Assembly (NCBI RefSeq): GCF_028858725.1
Contig: NC_084789.1
Location: forward strand, 35,409,548 to 35,473,547
Direction: 5' to 3'
DNA length: 64,000 nt
Origin: Colius striatus
Lineage: Eukaryota > Chordata > Aves > Coliiformes > Coliidae
Part shown: positions 60,701-64,000 of the stretch, piece by piece
Layout: each line of letters starts with the position of its first letter
How positions within the stretch are numbered: the stretch's first letter is position 1
Made by a program: the position numbers and the translations under genes
Notes under the pieces: generated by a model
Databases searched by the model: none
Told to the model about the DNA's origin: nothing
What the model saw: the letters and a program-made list of their open reading frames with translations, nothing else

Positions 60701-63700
60701 TATTTTTTCAATGGGAGCTGAACAGAAAAAGTGTGGTATTGAAGATAGCTCCCACACGAAAGGAGCTGCAAATGTGACACCGTGCTGACTGATAGACTGC
60801 ATGGGGACCTACTTACTACTGTAGCTGGGGTCTGCCTTCCTGCTTTCTTGTAGCTCCCATTCTCAGTGGTATAACTTACCAGACAAAATGTATTTTTTCA
60901 AAGGGAGTTGAGGAGAAAAATTGTGGTATTGAAGATAGCTCCCACACGAAAGCAGCTGTAAATGTGACACCGTGCTGACTGATAGTCTGCATATTGACCT
61001 ACTTACTACTGTAGCTGGGATCTACCTTCCTGCTTTCTTGTAGCTCCCATGCTCAGTGGTATGACTTAACAGACACATGTATTTTTTCAATCGGAGCAGA
61101 GGAGAAAAAGTGTGGTATTGAAGATAGCTCCCACAGGAAAGCAGCTGCAAATGTGACACCGTGCTGGCTGATAGACTGCATGGGGACTTCCTTACTACTG
61201 TAGCTCAGATCTATCTTCTTGCTTTCTTGTAGCTCCCATACTCAGTGGTATATTTTAAGTTACAAATGTATTCTTTCAATGGGAGCTGAGGAGAAAAATT
61301 GTTGTATTAAAGATAGGTACCACACGAAAGCAGCTGCAAATGTGACACCGTGCTGGCTGATAGACTGCATGGAGACCTACTTACTACTGTAGCTGGGAAC
61401 TATCTTCCTGCTTTATTGTAGCTCCCATACTCAGTGGTATACCTTAACTTACAAATGTATTCTTTCACTGGGAGATGAGGAGAAAAAGTGTGGTATTGAA
61501 GACAGTTCCCACAGGAAAGCAGCTGCAAATGTGACACCGTGCTGGCTGCTAGACTGCATGGGGACCTACTTACTACTGTAGCTGGGATCTATCTTCCTGC
61601 TTTCTTGAAGCTCCCATACTCATTTGTATACCTTAAGAGACAAATGTATTCTTTCAATGGGAGCTGAGGAGAAAAAGTGTGGTATTGAAGACAGTTCCCA
61701 CAGGAAAGGAGCTGCAAATGTGACACCGTGCTGGCTGCTAGACTGCATGGTGACCTACTTACTACTGTAGCTGGGGTCTGCCTTCCTGCTTTCTTGTAGC
61801 TCCTATACTCAGTTGTATACCTTAAGAGACAAATGTATTTTTTCAATGGGAGCTGAACAGAATAAGTGTGGTATTGAAGATATGTCCCACAGGAAAGCAG
61901 CTGCAAATGTGACACCGTGCTGGCTGCTAGACTGCATGGGGACCTACTTACTACTGTAGCTGGGATCTAACTTCCTGCTTTCTTGTAGCTCCCATACTCA
62001 GTGGTATAACTTAAGAGACAAAATGTATTTTTTTCCAAGGGAGCTGAGGAGAAAAAGTGTGGTATTGAAGATAGCTCCCACAGGAAAGCAGCTGCAAATG
62101 TGACACCGTGCTGGCTGATAGACTGCATAAGGACCTACTTACTATAGTAGCTGGGATCTATCTTCCTGCTTTCTTTTAGCTCCCATACTCAGTGGCATAA
62201 CTTAACTTACAAATGTATTTTTTCAATGGGAACTGAGGAGAAAAAGTGTGGTATTGAAGATAGGTCTCACACGAAAGGAGCTGCAAATGTTACACCGTGC
62301 TAGCTGATAGACTGCATGGGGACCTACTTACTACTGTAGCTGGGGTCTGTCTTCCTGCTTTCTTGTAGCTCCCATGCTCAGTGGCATAACTTAACAGACT
62401 CATGTATTTTTTCAATGGGAGCTGAGGAGAAAAACTGTGGTATTGAAGATAGGTCCCACAGGAAAGGAGCTGCAAATGTGACAACGTGCTGACTGATAGA
62501 CTGCATGGGGACCTACTTACTACTGTAGCTGGGGTCTGCCTTCCTGCTTTCTTGTAGCTCCCATACTCAGTTGTATACCTTAAGAGACAAATGTATTTTT
62601 TCAATGGGAGCTGAACAGAAAAAGTGTGGTATTGAAGATAGCTCCCACAGGAAAGCATCTGCAAATGTGACACCGTGCTGGCTGCTAGACAGCATGGGGA
62701 CCTACTTACTACTGTAGCTGGGGTCTGCCTTCCTGCTTTCTTGTAGCTCCCTTACTCAGTGGTATACCTTAATAGAGAAATGTATTTTTTCAATCGGAGA
62801 TGAGGAGAAAAACTGTGGTATTGAAGATAGGTCCCACAGGAAAGGAGCTGCAAATGTGACAACGTGCTGACTGATAGACTGCATGGGGACCTACTTACTA
62901 CTGTAGCTGGGGTCTGCCTTCCTGCTTTCTTGTAGCTCCCATACTCAGTTGTATACCTTAAGAGACAAATGTATTTTTTCAATGGGAGCTGAACAGAAAA
63001 AGTGTGGTATTGAAGATAGCTCCCACAGGAAAGCATCTGCAAATGTGACACCGTGCTGGCTGCTAGACAGCATGGGGACCTACTTACTACTGTAGCTGGG
63101 GTCTGCCTTCCTGCTTTCTTGTAGCTCCCTTACTCAGTGGTGTACGTTAACTTACAAATGTATTCTTTCATTCGGAGCTGTGGAGAATAAGTGTGGTATT
63201 GAAGACAGCTCCCACACGAAAGCAGCTGCAAATGTGACACCGTGCTTGCTGCTAGACTGCATGAGGACCTACTTACTACTGTAGCTGGGGTCTGCCTTCT
63301 TGCTTTCTTGTAGCTCCTATACTCAGTTGTATACCTTAAGAGACAAATGTATTTTTTCTATGGGAGCTGAACAGAAAAAGTTTGGTATTGAAGATAGCTC
63401 CCACAGGAAAACAGCTGCAAATGTGACACCGTGCTGGCTGATAGACTGCATGGGGACCTACTTACTACAGTAGCTGGGATCTATCTTCCTGCTTTCTTGT
63501 AGCTCCCATACTCAGTGGTATACCTTAAGAGACAAATGTATTTTTTCAATGGGAGCTGAACAGAAAAAGTGTGGTATTGAAGATAGCTCCCACACGAAAG
63601 GAGCTGCAAATGTGACACCGTGCTGACTGATAGACTGCATGGGGACCTACTTACTACTGTAGCTGGGGTCTGCCTTCCTGCTTTCTTGTAGCTCCCATTC

Positions 63701-64000
63701 TCAGTGGTATAACTTACCAGACAAAATGTATTTTTTCAAAGGGAGTTGAGGAGAAAAATTGTGGTATTGAAGATAGCTCCCACACGAAAGCAGCTGTAAA
63801 TGTGACACCGTGCTGACTGATAGTCTGCATATTGACCTACTTACTACTGTAGCTGGGATCTACCTTCCTGCTTTCTTGTAGCTCCCATGCTCAGTGGTAT
63901 GACTTAACAGACACATGTATTTTTTCAATCGGAGCAGAGGAGAAAAAGTGTGGTATTGAAGATAGCTCCCACAGGAAAGCAGCTGCAAATGTGACACCGT
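42701..64000 (-). repeat. Satellite family B, - polarity, about 112 units with higher-order structure
   Basis: Units of about 189 bp run unbroken to the window end. Long near-identical blocks recur at fixed offsets that are whole multiples of the unit: 3594 bp (19 units; for example 43081-45454 against 46675-49048), 2270 bp (12 units; about 47795-50040 against 50065-52310), 4920 bp (26 units; about 53820-57100 against 58740-62020), 4353 bp (23 units; about 57750 on against about 62100 on), 1515 bp (8 units; 55154 against 56669, and 60074 against 61589) and 569 bp (3 units; 56669 against 57238). Few differences are seen between copies. The array continues beyond the window. Confidence 0.93.

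Noticed and set aside
42701..64000. CRISPR-like array
   Set aside because: The repeats are about 189 bp, contiguous, without unique spacers, in a eukaryotic genome.
2318..64000. Assignment to the W chromosome or to a named avian satellite
   Set aside because: The unit length and ERV content fit several avian heterochromatic regions, but nothing in the sequence identifies the chromosome or a named repeat family.

Overview
The window is from a vertebrate, almost certainly bird, nuclear genome. The evidence is an intron-split tektin-3 gene at the left edge, class II (alpha/betaretrovirus-like) and class III (ERVL-like) endogenous retroviruses of avian type, and about 42 kb of a satellite with a period of about 189 bp. 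I cannot name the species or chromosome from the sequence alone.

Layout. 1-2317: 5' half of TEKT3 (five coding exons visible, the fifth carrying a frameshift). 2318-3355: satellite family A in + polarity. 3356-13750: a 3'-truncated alpharetrovirus-like provirus (ERV1: LTR, tRNA-Trp type primer site, gag remnants, RT, RNase H, integrase, start of env). A complete ERVL-type provirus (5209-11594, two LTRs, 5-bp target duplication) is inserted into it. 13751-21580: family A satellite that changes polarity several times and carries three LTR copies of a third retrovirus family. 21581-23517: an inverted copy of the 3' part of ERV1, forming a large imperfect palindrome with 11813-15591. 23518-31330: mostly family B satellite in - polarity. 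31331-38266: family B in + polarity. 38267-42700: a betaretrovirus-like provirus (ERV3) arranged as env TM remnant, PPT, LTR, primer site, gag, dUTPase/protease, RT, cut off by satellite inside RT. 42701-64000: family B in - polarity, organised into long near-identical higher-order repeats.

The only cellular gene is TEKT3, whose product is a ciliary/flagellar doublet-microtubule filament protein. It is joined to satellite DNA 86 bases after exon 5, and none of its remaining exons is seen in the window. This is either a truncated copy, an intron invaded by satellite, or an assembly join. The retroviral genes are all damaged or silent fossils, except that the ERVL gag frame is open and its pro-pol frame has a single nonsense codon. 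The satellite reading frames are open over several units only because the period is a multiple of three; I do not treat them as genes.

The main structural signals are: repeated polarity switches in the satellite, three of five at ERV3-family LTR or proviral sequence; the palindrome with shared retroviral lesions; two satellite subfamilies with very different homogeneity; and recoding signals in the proviruses (an in-phase GGGAAAC heptamer in ERV3 and an in-frame TAG followed by GGAGG in the ERVL).
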